A stretch of DNA of 64,000 nt from Clostridia bacterium (GTDB taxonomy: Bacteria > Bacillota > Clostridia > Christensenellales > Aristaeellaceae), in assembly GCA_017395065.1 (NCBI GenBank), contig JAFPWH010000051.1:62001-126000 (forward strand), written 5' to 3'. A model generated the notes under the pieces. The model did not search any database, was not told the origin of the DNA, and worked only from the letters and a program-made list of their open reading frames with translations. This document shows positions 17,037-24,916 of the stretch, piece by piece; positions within the stretch are counted from its first letter, which is position 1; each line of letters starts with the position of its first letter. The position numbers and the translations under genes are program-made.

Positions 17037-18712
17037 ACTTTGGATCCTTCAATACGGGTCATGCGCCCATGCTCAATATGCAGGGTATAATCGCAAATCG
17101 TCAGAGCTGCGCGACGGTGTGTCACGATGATAACAGTCTTATCGCGCATTGCGCTAATGTTTTCAAGTAGCTTTGCTTCTGTCTGCTCGTCCAAAGCGCT
17201 GGTAGCCTCATCGAGCAAAAGGATCGGCGCATTAGAGAGAAGCGCCCTGGCAATGGCTACGCGCTGAGCCTGGCCTTCAGACAGGCCTATGCCGCGCTCG
17301 CCGAGCTTCGCGTCCAGCCCAACCTCCGCCACAACATCGTCCAGGCAGGCTGCATGGATGGCAGCGACAATCGCTTCCTCTGAAGTGCCATTTGTAAACA
17401 TTGTCAGATTGTCCCGCAGCGTGCCGCTCATCAAAGTATTTCCCTGCGGCACGTAGGCGAAAAGACCACGTGTCCCTCGGCAGGCATTGATCGCTTTCCC
17501 GCCATCGACAAACAAAATTTCACCGCTCGTTGGCCGGTAAATGCCTAGCAGAAGCTGAAACAACGAGGTCTTGCCACCGCCGGAGATACCCGTCATGGCC
17601 ACAAAATCTCCACGATGGATGGTGGCTGTTACATCCAACAGCACATCCTCCACACCGTCATCATACTGGAAGCAAGCGTTTTTCATCTCGATCGCATCGA
17701 AGGAAGCCAGGTTTTCCCCTTGTTCCTCGTTTGGCAGACCTATGACCTCCAGCAGCCTTTCTGCCGAAGCCACCACGCCGTAAGCCTGGCTTACCAGCCG
17801 CATTCCGTTGGCAATCGGAGCCTGGATTCGTCCCACTAAGGATAGCATCGCCGCTAGGGAACCATAGGTAAAGCTGTGCTGATAGATTTTCACACAACCC
17901 CAGAGATAACAGATCAGACGGGAAACATCAAACACGACTCCCATACCATTGTTGAACGCAATAGACAGCTTCCCATTACGCACCTGCTCGGATACCAGAT
18001 GCTCCCGGTCATCGTCCATATTCCCGATGGCTCTGTCCTCGCTCACGCTTGCTTTGACCAGGCGGATATTCTCCAGTGTTTCCTGTGTGCTGGCATGCAG
18101 CGCATCCTCAGCAGCCTGCATGCGCTTGTGTCTGCGTTTCATCGGTTCACGGAAGCCAACCATCACGCCAGAACCGATCAGCGCCGCTACGATCATTACT
18201 GGCACAAAGCGCCAATCCCAGCTGATCAGGATCACTGCAGCTCCGATGAAGGAGACTGCTGTTGTCAGCAGTGTTGGCAGCAGATTCATCATCCCGCCTT
18301 TGACCACAGATACATCGGAAAACACCCGGTTCACCAGCTCACCGCTGTGAAAAGGTTTCAGGCTTGCATATTCTTTTCCCAGAATGGATTTTGTGACCAT
18401 ACCCTGCAGATGTCGCTGCAGTTCGGCGGACGTGTGCATCTGCAAATACGACATCCATACGCTCAGCCCTCGCTGAATCGCATATAAAGCAACCATCAAC
18501 GCGCCAAACTGCCATAGTCGATTCAGATTCCCGCCCGTCGCCGCGTCCACCAGCCCCTTAGTGACCAGCGTCAGCCCCAGAGACAATAAAGCGCTGACAA
18601 CAGAGATAACGCTGACACCGACGATGGACAAGCGCACTGGCTTCGCCCATGTGAGGATGGCAGACAAGGCCGGACTCTTAAATAGTTTCCTGGCTTTCTT
18701 CAGATTTTCCAT
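17033..18712 (-). CDS. ABC exporter, fused permease and ATPase
   Basis: A 559-residue half-transporter of the MsbA/LmrA type. An N-terminal transmembrane domain (about residues 1-310) is followed by a nucleotide-binding domain with Walker A (GISGGGKTSL, about 375), the signature LSEGQAQRVAIARALL, and Walker B with D-loop (ILLLDEATSALDEQ). No N-terminal C39 peptidase domain exists, so it cannot remove a double-glycine leader itself. It probably exports the product of the peptide cluster upstream. It is coupled to the phosphoesterase downstream and follows an HTH-like gene by 36 bases. Confidence 0.92.
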   Translation of the reverse strand: MENLKKARKLFKSPALSAILTWAKPVRLSIVGVSVISVVSALLSLGLTLVTKGLVDAATGGNLNRLWQFGALMVALYAIQRGLSVWMSYLQMHTSAELQRHLQGMVTKSILGKEYASLKPFHSGELVNRVFSDVSVVKGGMMNLLPTLLTTAVSFIGAAVILISWDWRFVPVMIVAALIGSGVMVGFREPMKRRHKRMQAAEDALHASTQETLENIRLVKASVSEDRAIGNMDDDREHLVSEQVRNGKLSIAFNNGMGVVFDVSRLICYLWGCVKIYQHSFTYGSLAAMLSLVGRIQAPIANGMRLVSQAYGVVASAERLLEVIGLPNEEQGENLASFDAIEMKNACFQYDDGVEDVLLDVTATIHRGDFVAMTGISGGGKTSLFQLLLGIYRPTSGEILFVDGGKAINACRGTRGLFAYVPQGNTLMSGTLRDNLTMFTNGTSEEAIVAAIHAACLDDVVAEVGLDAKLGERGIGLSEGQAQRVAIARALLSNAPILLLDEATSALDEQTEAKLLENISAMRDKTVIIVTHRRAALTICDYTLHIEHGRMTRIEGSKV

Positions 18713-18748
18713 GCGATATGCCCCAATAACTTCGGTGAGGATGATTGT

Positions 18749-19303
18749 TCAAAGCTTGTTTTTCTTTGATTGATTCGCCGCTTCCCCACTGCTTTCCTGC
18801 CACTTCTTTCGGTATTTCGCACAGCGCCGGGCGTTTTTGCTCTTCTGTTCAAGGCGGTTGACGCCGTTGACATAAGGGAGATTGACCACAACCGTTGGCT
18901 TGCTGACACCGAGATTTTTGCTGATCAGGCTAACCGCCTGTTCAGGATTGATGCTGGATTGAGGCCGTGTCAGCTCAGTGTACAGCGTCTGGATTTCCCT
19001 GCTGCGCTCTGTCGTCCATAATCCTCCGCTGATGAGAATCTTACGGATTTTGCTGGTAGAGAGGTGGATTCCATGCTTATCCAACAGCTCCTTCTGGAAC
19101 GCGCTTAGGCTCTTGTGTCCGGCAGACATGCCCGGCTGCCAATCTGCCCCGGCAACCCGCTTGTCCGTCTGACCGTTCCTACTCCCCGCTGTAGGCGGTC
19201 TGCTGTCTTCCATACGATCATCATAGTGGTCACCATAAAGTGAACAGATTTCCCTTATAAACGCATCTGAGACCGGATCTCCTTTGTTTTTTCTGTGTGC
19301 CAT
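18749..19303 (-). CDS. HTH-like DNA-binding protein, probable cluster regulator
   Basis: A 184-residue, strongly basic protein. The middle holds two likely helix-turn-helix segments: LSAFQKELLDKHGIHLSTSKIRKILISGG (about 85-113) and SLISKNLGVSKPTVVVNLPYVNGV (about 135-158), the second with the typical SKPTV turn. The C-terminus is Lys/Arg-rich (KNARRCAKYRKKWQ). I do not recognise a named family. Its position between the exporter and the maturation genes, and a palindrome TGTTAgtTAACA just upstream of its start, suggest an autoregulated local regulator. Confidence 0.65.
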   Translation of the reverse strand: MAHRKNKGDPVSDAFIREICSLYGDHYDDRMEDSRPPTAGSRNGQTDKRVAGADWQPGMSAGHKSLSAFQKELLDKHGIHLSTSKIRKILISGGLWTTERSREIQTLYTELTRPQSSINPEQAVSLISKNLGVSKPTVVVNLPYVNGVNRLEQKSKNARRCAKYRKKWQESSGEAANQSKKNKL

Positions 19304-19322
19304 TTCTGATTTCCAATCGCAA

Positions 19323-19380
19323 CATGTTAGTTAACACAAGTCTATCATATACTCCACTATACATTCTTGATCAACTGCTT
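19323..19380 (-). promoter_or_regulatory. Promoter and operator-like palindrome before the HTH gene
   Basis: On the minus strand TTGATC is followed after 17 bases by TATATG (or after 19 by TATGAT), a plausible promoter. Just downstream lies CATGTTAgtTAACACAAGT (19323-19341 on the plus strand), containing the palindrome TGTTA-N2-TAACA. An almost identical copy occurs at 16273-16291, beyond the other end of the three-gene block. Position over the transcription start fits a repressor site. Confidence 0.5.
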
Positions 19381-19836
19381 TAGTCTGATGCGAACAGCTC
19401 CAAAGCACTTCTTTGCATACAGAATCGCAGCACGCACATGGTAGAAATCGCACCAGAGGTGGACGTAGAACCTATACTTCCAGTTGGTTGGGTAAATGGA
19501 TTTGCCATCGCGAATGACACGAGTCATGACGCCGAGAATCTGTGCGTCAGTAATACCGTACTCGCGCCAAATATTATGGTCCCCGCATATGACATAGTCG
19601 TCTGGGCAGACTTTAAGGACACGGTGAAGTATATACTTATTACCAGCCTTATAAAGAACCACATCGAATTTTTTTGCGCGACCATGAAGAGGCCGTATTT
19701 CAATAATATCGCGTCTTTGGCGTAAAAGAGGCAACATAGAAATCCCCACATTTGTGTATACAAGGTATCCTTTTTCTGAAAGGATATCTTCAAATGTATA
19801 CCTCTTAATTCCTAAATCAACAGTTTTAATAGGCAT
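19357..19836 (-). CDS. S24/S26 family peptidase, SipW-like
   Basis: A 159-residue signal-peptidase-like protein. The nucleophile motif GISMLPLL places Ser at residue 33. YILHRVLKV places a His at about 71, where SipW/ER-type enzymes use His in place of Lys. CGDHN (about 83) matches the conserved GD box. The C-terminal 40 residues are basic and aromatic and may lie on the membrane; no clear transmembrane helix is present, unusual for a true signal peptidase. S24/S26 proteins recur in RiPP clusters beside PqqD and kinase-like proteins, where they may process the peptide. Its start abuts the HPr-kinase-like stop. Confidence 0.82.
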   Translation of the reverse strand: MPIKTVDLGIKRYTFEDILSEKGYLVYTNVGISMLPLLRQRRDIIEIRPLHGRAKKFDVVLYKAGNKYILHRVLKVCPDDYVICGDHNIWREYGITDAQILGVMTRVIRDGKSIYPTNWKYRFYVHLWCDFYHVRAAILYAKKCFGAVRIRLKQLIKNV

Positions 19837-20588
19837 TAATCCTTCCTTTCAATTTCTAATCCTTCATATGCCACTAATGCTGATTGTGCATTCATAGTAC
19901 AAGAAAGTTTGTAAAAATGGATATCTTTAAAACCATAGAAATACCGATACGCTTTTATTGCCTTCACATTCTGTTGTGGGATATATATATGTTGAATAAA
20001 TGTCGCCATAGTATCTTCAAATAGAACTGGTTTAATACAATTAGTTAAACCACGTTCTAGAAGAATCACTCCGGATAGACTCGCTGAAGTATTATCTCCT
20101 AACTTTTCTTTCCCGCACCAAGGAGATCCGTATATTTTCCTGTTAATTATGTCTACAAAAGGTTTATCACCATTAATTATTAATGTATTTGGATACATTC
20201 TGCGCCAGTTTAGTACATGCGTTGTTTTTCCAATTCCACTATGCGCTGAAAACATATAACCTTTTCCATTTAGTTCAATAGCAGCGGCATGTACCATCAA
20301 AATCCCATACTCGATGAAACAATCGGCAATTTTCTCACATATAAGAAGCGTTTCATAGTACCCATAGTCATACGTGATAGCAACATTAGAACCACAATCT
20401 TCATTCCTTGGAAGAAGTCCAATAGTACTTTTCCTCATAAACTGATCAATTTCAGTATTTGAAGAATAGAGTATAATATCTGGAATTGCAAATATACTCA
20501 AATACTTTTCACATGTCTTTACGATATCATCATATAGATGATTTATTCGTATTTTTTTGTCTGCAATTGAAATATCTAGTACTCCCAT
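19836..20588 (-). CDS. HPr-kinase-like protein of peptide-modification clusters
   Basis: A 250-residue P-loop protein related to HPr kinase/phosphorylase. The ATG at 20588 (MGVLDISIADKK) is preceded by AAGGGG, so I prefer it to a start at 20672 that would overlap the maturase. The core reads VHAAAIELNGKGYMF, Walker A AHSGIGKTT (115-123), and NGDKP (about 139-143), followed by YGSPWCGK. This pattern is typical of HprK-like proteins in PqqD-linked and lasso-peptide clusters, some of which phosphorylate the peptide. Here it may phosphorylate a precursor, which is rich in Ser and Thr; that is inference. Confidence 0.82.
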   Translation of the reverse strand: MGVLDISIADKKIRINHLYDDIVKTCEKYLSIFAIPDIILYSSNTEIDQFMRKSTIGLLPRNEDCGSNVAITYDYGYYETLLICEKIADCFIEYGILMVHAAAIELNGKGYMFSAHSGIGKTTHVLNWRRMYPNTLIINGDKPFVDIINRKIYGSPWCGKEKLGDNTSASLSGVILLERGLTNCIKPVLFEDTMATFIQHIYIPQQNVKAIKAYRYFYGFKDIHFYKLSCTMNAQSALVAYEGLEIERKD

Positions 20589-20637
20589 AGCATCCCCTTG
20601 TGTTTGCCTTATAGAGTTAGATTGCGCCACTGAAATA

Positions 20638-21786
20638 TCATTCCTCCGGGATTTCTGGGTATGGAACAACACCTGCGGCTACAAGTTTCTTTGTCCGTTC
20701 ACATATCCTTGGATCACAGTGTCCATCAGATGGAGCATTCTCATGAAGCGCTGCACATGATAGACATGAATGATAATATATGCAACCATTGCATTCTTCA
20801 GGAGTGCGATAGTTTACTGCAAAAGCGTTAATTTTCTTCCATGCTGCTTTAAACCCTATTTCTGTTGGTTTAGCCATCATTGATCGCAGTGAAAAGCATG
20901 GGCACATGTTCCCATCATGCATTATAGCAAAAGCACTACTTCCAGCTCCACATCGCAACCCAGTTTTAGGTATCCCAACACGGTTTTGCTCAGGTAATGA
21001 CTTGAAATCAACTGTGACGGTTGCTCGATTATTCAATTTGTTATAGTGACTATATAATTCGATATACTGATCTGTTGTGATATCATTTGCAATTCTTCCA
21101 GTATTCTCCCGAGGTGGCTTTAAGCATGAATTTATATAATAGGGTACACCGGTTGAATGTGCCTTCTCTAGCAATTGATGAATATCATCTCTCATATAGA
21201 AGCTCGGCGTAATTGTTAAGTGCAATGGAATGCCAGCATCTTTTATGCTTTTTATGTGTTTGTAAACTGTGGTAAAAGCTCTATGTCCTGTTACTACTTC
21301 ATAAGCATCATCTGAGCTTCCATAGAGTGTTATCTGTATTGATTTTGGCGGATAACGCTTGAAAAAGTTTATTCTGCTTTCATCAACAAGAAGACCATTA
21401 GTCAACACAGCCGGAGCAATACCAAGACTATATAAGTATAAGTATATCTCATCAAAACCAGGATATGTTAGACACTCCCCCCCTGTAATAGAGGCACGCC
21501 TCATTCCCGACTCATAAGCTTCTCTTATGATAGATTTCCATACCTCGGTTGATAGCAACCTACGATAGTCAAACTGATTTGAATCTAAATGAACATAACA
21601 CATTTTGCAATCCAGGTTGCATAGTGGAGTTAATTCAAAAGAGCCCGTTAACGGTATCGCACGGTCACGGGCTTTCAGTTCAAGGAAGCTATTAATGAAA
21701 TGTTTATATTCACTTACCGGTATTTGTTGTTCACAAAGTGTCTTATACAACTCGAACAAGTTATCCGGTTTATTGATGATCTTCAT
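20638..21786 (-). CDS. Radical SAM/SPASM peptide maturase
   Basis: A 382-residue radical SAM enzyme. The 4Fe-4S motif CNLDCKMC has Cys at 56, 60 and 63. ITGGECL (about 99) is the SAM-binding GGE. The C-terminal SPASM/twitch region holds many cysteines (RCGAGSSAF, NMCPCFSL, CNGCIYYHSC, SCAALHENAP, HCDPRIC), enough for one or two auxiliary clusters. The N-terminal 45 residues may contact the recognition protein. The order precursor, PqqD, radical SAM is that of RiPP pathways forming thioether, C-C or epimerised residues. The chemistry cannot be read from sequence, although cysteines in both precursors allow thioether links. Confidence 0.92.
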   Translation of the reverse strand: MKIINKPDNLFELYKTLCEQQIPVSEYKHFINSFLELKARDRAIPLTGSFELTPLCNLDCKMCYVHLDSNQFDYRRLLSTEVWKSIIREAYESGMRRASITGGECLTYPGFDEIYLYLYSLGIAPAVLTNGLLVDESRINFFKRYPPKSIQITLYGSSDDAYEVVTGHRAFTTVYKHIKSIKDAGIPLHLTITPSFYMRDDIHQLLEKAHSTGVPYYINSCLKPPRENTGRIANDITTDQYIELYSHYNKLNNRATVTVDFKSLPEQNRVGIPKTGLRCGAGSSAFAIMHDGNMCPCFSLRSMMAKPTEIGFKAAWKKINAFAVNYRTPEECNGCIYYHSCLSCAALHENAPSDGHCDPRICERTKKLVAAGVVPYPEIPEE

Positions 21787-21801
21787 CTCTCATTACCTTT
21801 A

Positions 21802-22068
21802 CTACGGCTCAATCAATCCAATACCGATCATCTTTTGTATAACGATATCAAGATCTCTTTCAATTGTTGCCTTATCAGCATCATATTCATCTAACAACAA
21901 CTGAGTTAGTTCATCTTTTCCCTTAGGCACATCCAAATGTTTCAGTATGAATGCTGTCGCCTCAGTAAGAGCAACCACACCATTGAATTCTTGAGATGTT
22001 TCACCGACAGGAACCGCCATATATTCCCCTGCGATTTCTACAATGTCAAATCCCTTTTTAGCTTTCAC
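21802..22068 (-). CDS. PqqD-family RiPP recognition element
   Basis: An 88-residue protein of the PqqD fold, the winged-helix domain that holds a leader peptide for the maturase. I start at the GTG at 22068 because GGAGG lies 7 bases upstream; the frame stays open to 22107. Typical elements are the N-terminal beta hairpin (GEYMAVPVG, then FNGVVALTEATAFILKHL) and the C-terminal helix (DADKATIERDLDIVIQKMIGIGLIEP). It ends 15 bases before the radical SAM gene and follows the precursor gene by 59 bases, the expected operon order. Confidence 0.88.
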   Translation of the reverse strand: MKAKKGFDIVEIAGEYMAVPVGETSQEFNGVVALTEATAFILKHLDVPKGKDELTQLLLDEYDADKATIERDLDIVIQKMIGIGLIEP

Positions 22069-22127
22069 GCAAAGACCTCCACATACCAATAGCAGAGAAC
22101 TACCCATCTAGTTCTCTGCTATAATCT

Positions 22128-22343
22128 TCAGTCTTCCTCAGCACCAACTTCGCAATCATTCCAGCTTTGAGTCGAAACATCCGTAGAACCCGGAAGCTGT
22201 TCTTGTGAGTCACAAATTAAGTCATTGTTGGTATCAAAATGAGTAGTATAAACTGGTACACATTGTGTCGACGTAAAGATTGTCTGTCCATTCGTGTTGA
22301 GAGGGATTAAAACTGCATCAAGCCCAGAATAGGTCTTTTTCAT
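22128..22343 (-). CDS. Candidate RiPP precursor peptide 1
   Basis: A 71-residue peptide starting MKKTYSGLDAVLIPL at the ATG at 22343, with a near-perfect AAGGAGGT site upstream. The first ~25 residues (hydrophobic, YSGLDAVLIPL) look like a recognition leader. The remainder, beginning near STQCVPVYTTHFD, holds three cysteines and many Asp, Asn, Ser and Thr, and ends with the acidic GAEED. It directly precedes the PqqD and radical SAM genes. I do not recognise it as a named family. Confidence 0.75.
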   Translation of the reverse strand: MKKTYSGLDAVLIPLNTNGQTIFTSTQCVPVYTTHFDTNNDLICDSQEQLPGSTDVSTQSWNDCEVGAEED

Positions 22344-22409
22344 AACTAGTACCTCCTTAACCACAAACAGTCTTACCGTTTTCACGGTAAGACCATTCAT
22401 ATTATTGCA

Positions 22410-22631
22410 TTAGAGCGGCTTAAGAATTCCGGCAGCAAGTGCGAGCTGTAGCAACTCTGCTTCGTTCTTGTCAGGGTTAGCATTGATCAGTGTAATCATC
22501 TGAAACTGACCACTGGCGTCACACTGGAACTTCTGCCCTTGAACCTTGCAACGAGTGCCGCCCTTATAAAACTGGAACACACCACCAACAACATTCTCAA
22601 GGGTCTCATCGTTCAGCATTTCACGTGCCAT
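22410..22631 (-). CDS. Candidate precursor peptide 2 with double-glycine-type leader
   Basis: A 73-residue peptide from the ATG at 22631, preceded by GGAGG. It begins MAREMLNDETLENVVGG, a textbook double-glycine leader (LNDETLENVVGG), followed by VFQFYKGGTRCKVQGQKFQC and a hydrophobic helical end (AELLQLALAAGILKPL). Two cysteines fall within the first 20 residues after the GG. It is the first gene of the leftward operon, 66 bases ahead of precursor 1. No C39 peptidase that would cut at GG is encoded in the window. It is either a second substrate or an immunity or helper peptide. Confidence 0.7.
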   Translation of the reverse strand: MAREMLNDETLENVVGGVFQFYKGGTRCKVQGQKFQCDASGQFQMITLINANPDKNEAELLQLALAAGILKPL

Positions 22632-23060
22632 GTTTTTGTCCTCCATTTCTTATTGCTCTTGGCAATCTGTCGTTCTTCGAGCATTCGTTGATGCTCTGTA
22701 TCAAGCGATCACAGGACTTTTGCAACTTCTGAGACTTCACTCTTTGTAAGAATCCGTTTTGTTAACCACGATAAGGCACATACATGGATTCAATTCTATT
22801 TTACTACAGTTCCTCTGGTAAATCAATACCTTCTCAGAAATTTTACATAAACGGGGTGCCCAGTCATACCGTGCCTTATGATGTTCGGATCTCTACAACG
22901 TCGTGTCCTCATATCTGAGTCCCTCCTCTTCAGTTGCTCGGAAGTTCCTGTGTCCTTCCACTCTTTGATACGATGAAATAGTCGCTGTGGCAGTTAGAAA
23001 GAGATTTTTTTGATCAACTATTTGATGGGGGCATTTGTCAATCTAAACGCACCCCCGTCG
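22632..23060. other. Leader and upstream region of the peptide operon
   Basis: A 429-base region without a convincing gene. It contains the operon promoter at 22798-22826 and about 160 bases of untranslated leader. AT-rich sequence at 22980-23060 separates it from the VanZ gene. I see no riboswitch-like structure. Confidence 0.5.
22798..22826 (-). promoter_or_regulatory. Promoter of the peptide operon
   Basis: On the minus strand TTGATT (22821-22826) and TAAAAT (22798-22803) are separated by exactly 17 bases. The predicted start near 22790 gives a leader of about 160 bases before precursor 2. Confidence 0.6.
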
Positions 23061-23633
23061 TTATCGATCTCGTTCCAATATCTTTCGGATGGCCTTGGCT
23101 ACACAAGACAGCAAGTTTCGTTCCCCTCCGGTGTGAAAGATGAACCACAGGATGTAGCCGAGCATACCTCCAATCGTATTGTGCACTATATCTGCAAGAG
23201 AAAACTGACCAAGCCAGAACAGCAATTGTAGTGTTTCAATGCCGCATGTAGTAATTAACGACAAAAACAGGCAACTTAATACAGCACTTTTCGGATGGTA
23301 AACCATAATAAAAGAGTACGTATAGGGAATATACAACAAAATATTAACCACGATTTCGGAATTGAGCCTTCCGTTTTTGAAAGCACAAAATGTTCCAATA
23401 ATGTTTGTATATGGGTTCGCTTTGTATCTTCCAATTAGCGTTACCGTCAGCAGGAAGGCGCAATAGATAATATGAAAGGCAATCCATCTCTGATTTAAAA
23501 ACTGCTTTAGCTTATTTCGTATATTTCCCTTATTATCTTGTATAAAAATGTATGCCATAATTGAAAGAACGGAAAATATTATGGTTTGGGGAATAAAATG
23601 TAATATTGTACGAACTCCCATATACAAATCCAA
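23061..23633 (-). CDS. VanZ-family membrane protein
   Basis: A 190-residue integral membrane protein with four to five hydrophobic segments. VanZ signatures are visible: NILLYIPYTYSF near residue 95, IETLQLLF (with the conserved glutamate) near 140, and SLADIVHNTIGGMLGY near 153-168. VanZ-like proteins confer low-level teicoplanin resistance in the van system; most genomic copies have unknown roles and often sit in surface polysaccharide or peptide loci. It lies between the peptide operon and the nucleotidyltransferase gene, with 67 bases to the latter. Confidence 0.87.
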   Translation of the reverse strand: MDLYMGVRTILHFIPQTIIFSVLSIMAYIFIQDNKGNIRNKLKQFLNQRWIAFHIIYCAFLLTVTLIGRYKANPYTNIIGTFCAFKNGRLNSEIVVNILLYIPYTYSFIMVYHPKSAVLSCLFLSLITTCGIETLQLLFWLGQFSLADIVHNTIGGMLGYILWFIFHTGGERNLLSCVAKAIRKILERDR

Positions 23634-23700
23634 TTCGTCACCCCCCTCTCACCTTCTCGTAACGCTTACAAGGCACATAGGCAATGAAATATTATATAAA

Positions 23701-24882
23701 TCATAATCCACCAGCCTGAAAAAAGCGTTTCATCTCCTCATAATCCTCTTGCTTTATCTTACCGTAAGATAATTTCGAAATCGCCCAATGTTTGTTTTCA
23801 CCATGCATGATGCGTATAATTCTCTTGATCCAGCAGAAAGGTAATAAGAACGGATATTTCGTAAGAATTGGAAAATGTGCCTTCATACGGCTATAGGGGA
23901 GAAGCACAGCAAACAGAGCGGATTTAAACATTCCCAGTGACATATTGCCTTTTCCCGACATTGACGCAATCCGCCCCAGTTTATAAGTCTGATCTGTTCC
24001 ATATATTCCAAACCTGAATGCATGCTTAATCATGACTTCACTATCCTCGGACAACGATTCAGCACTCATGCATTCATTACATAGTTTCAAGATTCTATTA
24101 TGGAAGTCCTGCATACCCATTTGAGACAATGTTCCTTTTATAGCATACATATTTACATTCGTTCTATTTATCAACAGCCAGGTGTCAATAATTCTTCGAA
24201 GCCCTAGCATGCCTCCTTTAAAATCTTTGAAGAGATGTATGATGTGAAAAATGTAATAATCTTCCGATGACATTTGATAGATATTATTCCGAACACAGGT
24301 AGCTCTCTCCCACATTTGGGATTCCCATTTCTGTATAACTCCACTGTCATCAGTGAGGCGTTTATGAGCCTCAACAGTAATTCTTCCCTTTACAAAGTTG
24401 TCATGCATCCAAGAGGATTCTGGTTCACTTGAATAGCCAAGCGACTCTAAAGCATGTTTTACCTTTTGATATTTGTAATCCTTAAAGAGTATATCAATGT
24501 CTGCCATCTGACGCATGTTCTTGTGAGGATACAGCTTCTGTAATTCCCACCCTTTTAATGCGATGCACTTTAACCCCAATTCATCAGCTCGAGATAATAT
24601 GCTATTGCCTTCATGCTGTTGCTGAACAGATTGAACCACCCCAGCCAAGAAAGCATTGCGCATTTTTGCTTGTAGAGGCTCACTGAGGCGATGAAAGACA
24701 GTCAATAAAAGACCATTCAAAATAATGATTCTTATTATTTCATCATCGCAACCCGTGATGGGATCTACATAGTCTGAATCATTAATGCTTGACCTTAGGA
24801 CTTTTAATACATATTCTTCAGCGCTAGTTAACAAACAATTCACCTCGGGCAAGACCACAAATTGGGTCAAGACATTGGGCAC
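23701..24882 (-). CDS. NTP_transf_5 family nucleotidyltransferase
   Basis: A 393-residue protein of the PF14907-type nucleotidyltransferase family. The catalytic core is ALKGWELQKLYPHKNMRQMADIDIL near residues 118-142, with the DxD metal motif ADIDIL and later TVEAHKRL (about 174). A C-terminal half of about 200 residues is helical. Members occur in lasso and other RiPP clusters with HPr-kinase-like partners and also in polysaccharide loci, and are thought to transfer a nucleotide or phosphate to the product. It stands at the border between the peptide cluster and the polysaccharide locus, so its pathway is ambiguous. Confidence 0.82.
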   Translation of the reverse strand: MPNVLTQFVVLPEVNCLLTSAEEYVLKVLRSSINDSDYVDPITGCDDEIIRIIILNGLLLTVFHRLSEPLQAKMRNAFLAGVVQSVQQQHEGNSILSRADELGLKCIALKGWELQKLYPHKNMRQMADIDILFKDYKYQKVKHALESLGYSSEPESSWMHDNFVKGRITVEAHKRLTDDSGVIQKWESQMWERATCVRNNIYQMSSEDYYIFHIIHLFKDFKGGMLGLRRIIDTWLLINRTNVNMYAIKGTLSQMGMQDFHNRILKLCNECMSAESLSEDSEVMIKHAFRFGIYGTDQTYKLGRIASMSGKGNMSLGMFKSALFAVLLPYSRMKAHFPILTKYPFLLPFCWIKRIIRIMHGENKHWAISKLSYGKIKQEDYEEMKRFFQAGGL

Positions 24883-24916
24883 ATTTCACCCTCATAAAAC
24901 AGAACACCATGTTGGA

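Noticed and set aside
16356-24882. Lasso peptide cluster
   Set aside because: Kinase, nucleotidyltransferase and PqqD-like genes fit, but there is no asparagine-synthetase-like cyclase and no transglutaminase-like B2 protease; a radical SAM/SPASM enzyme takes that place.
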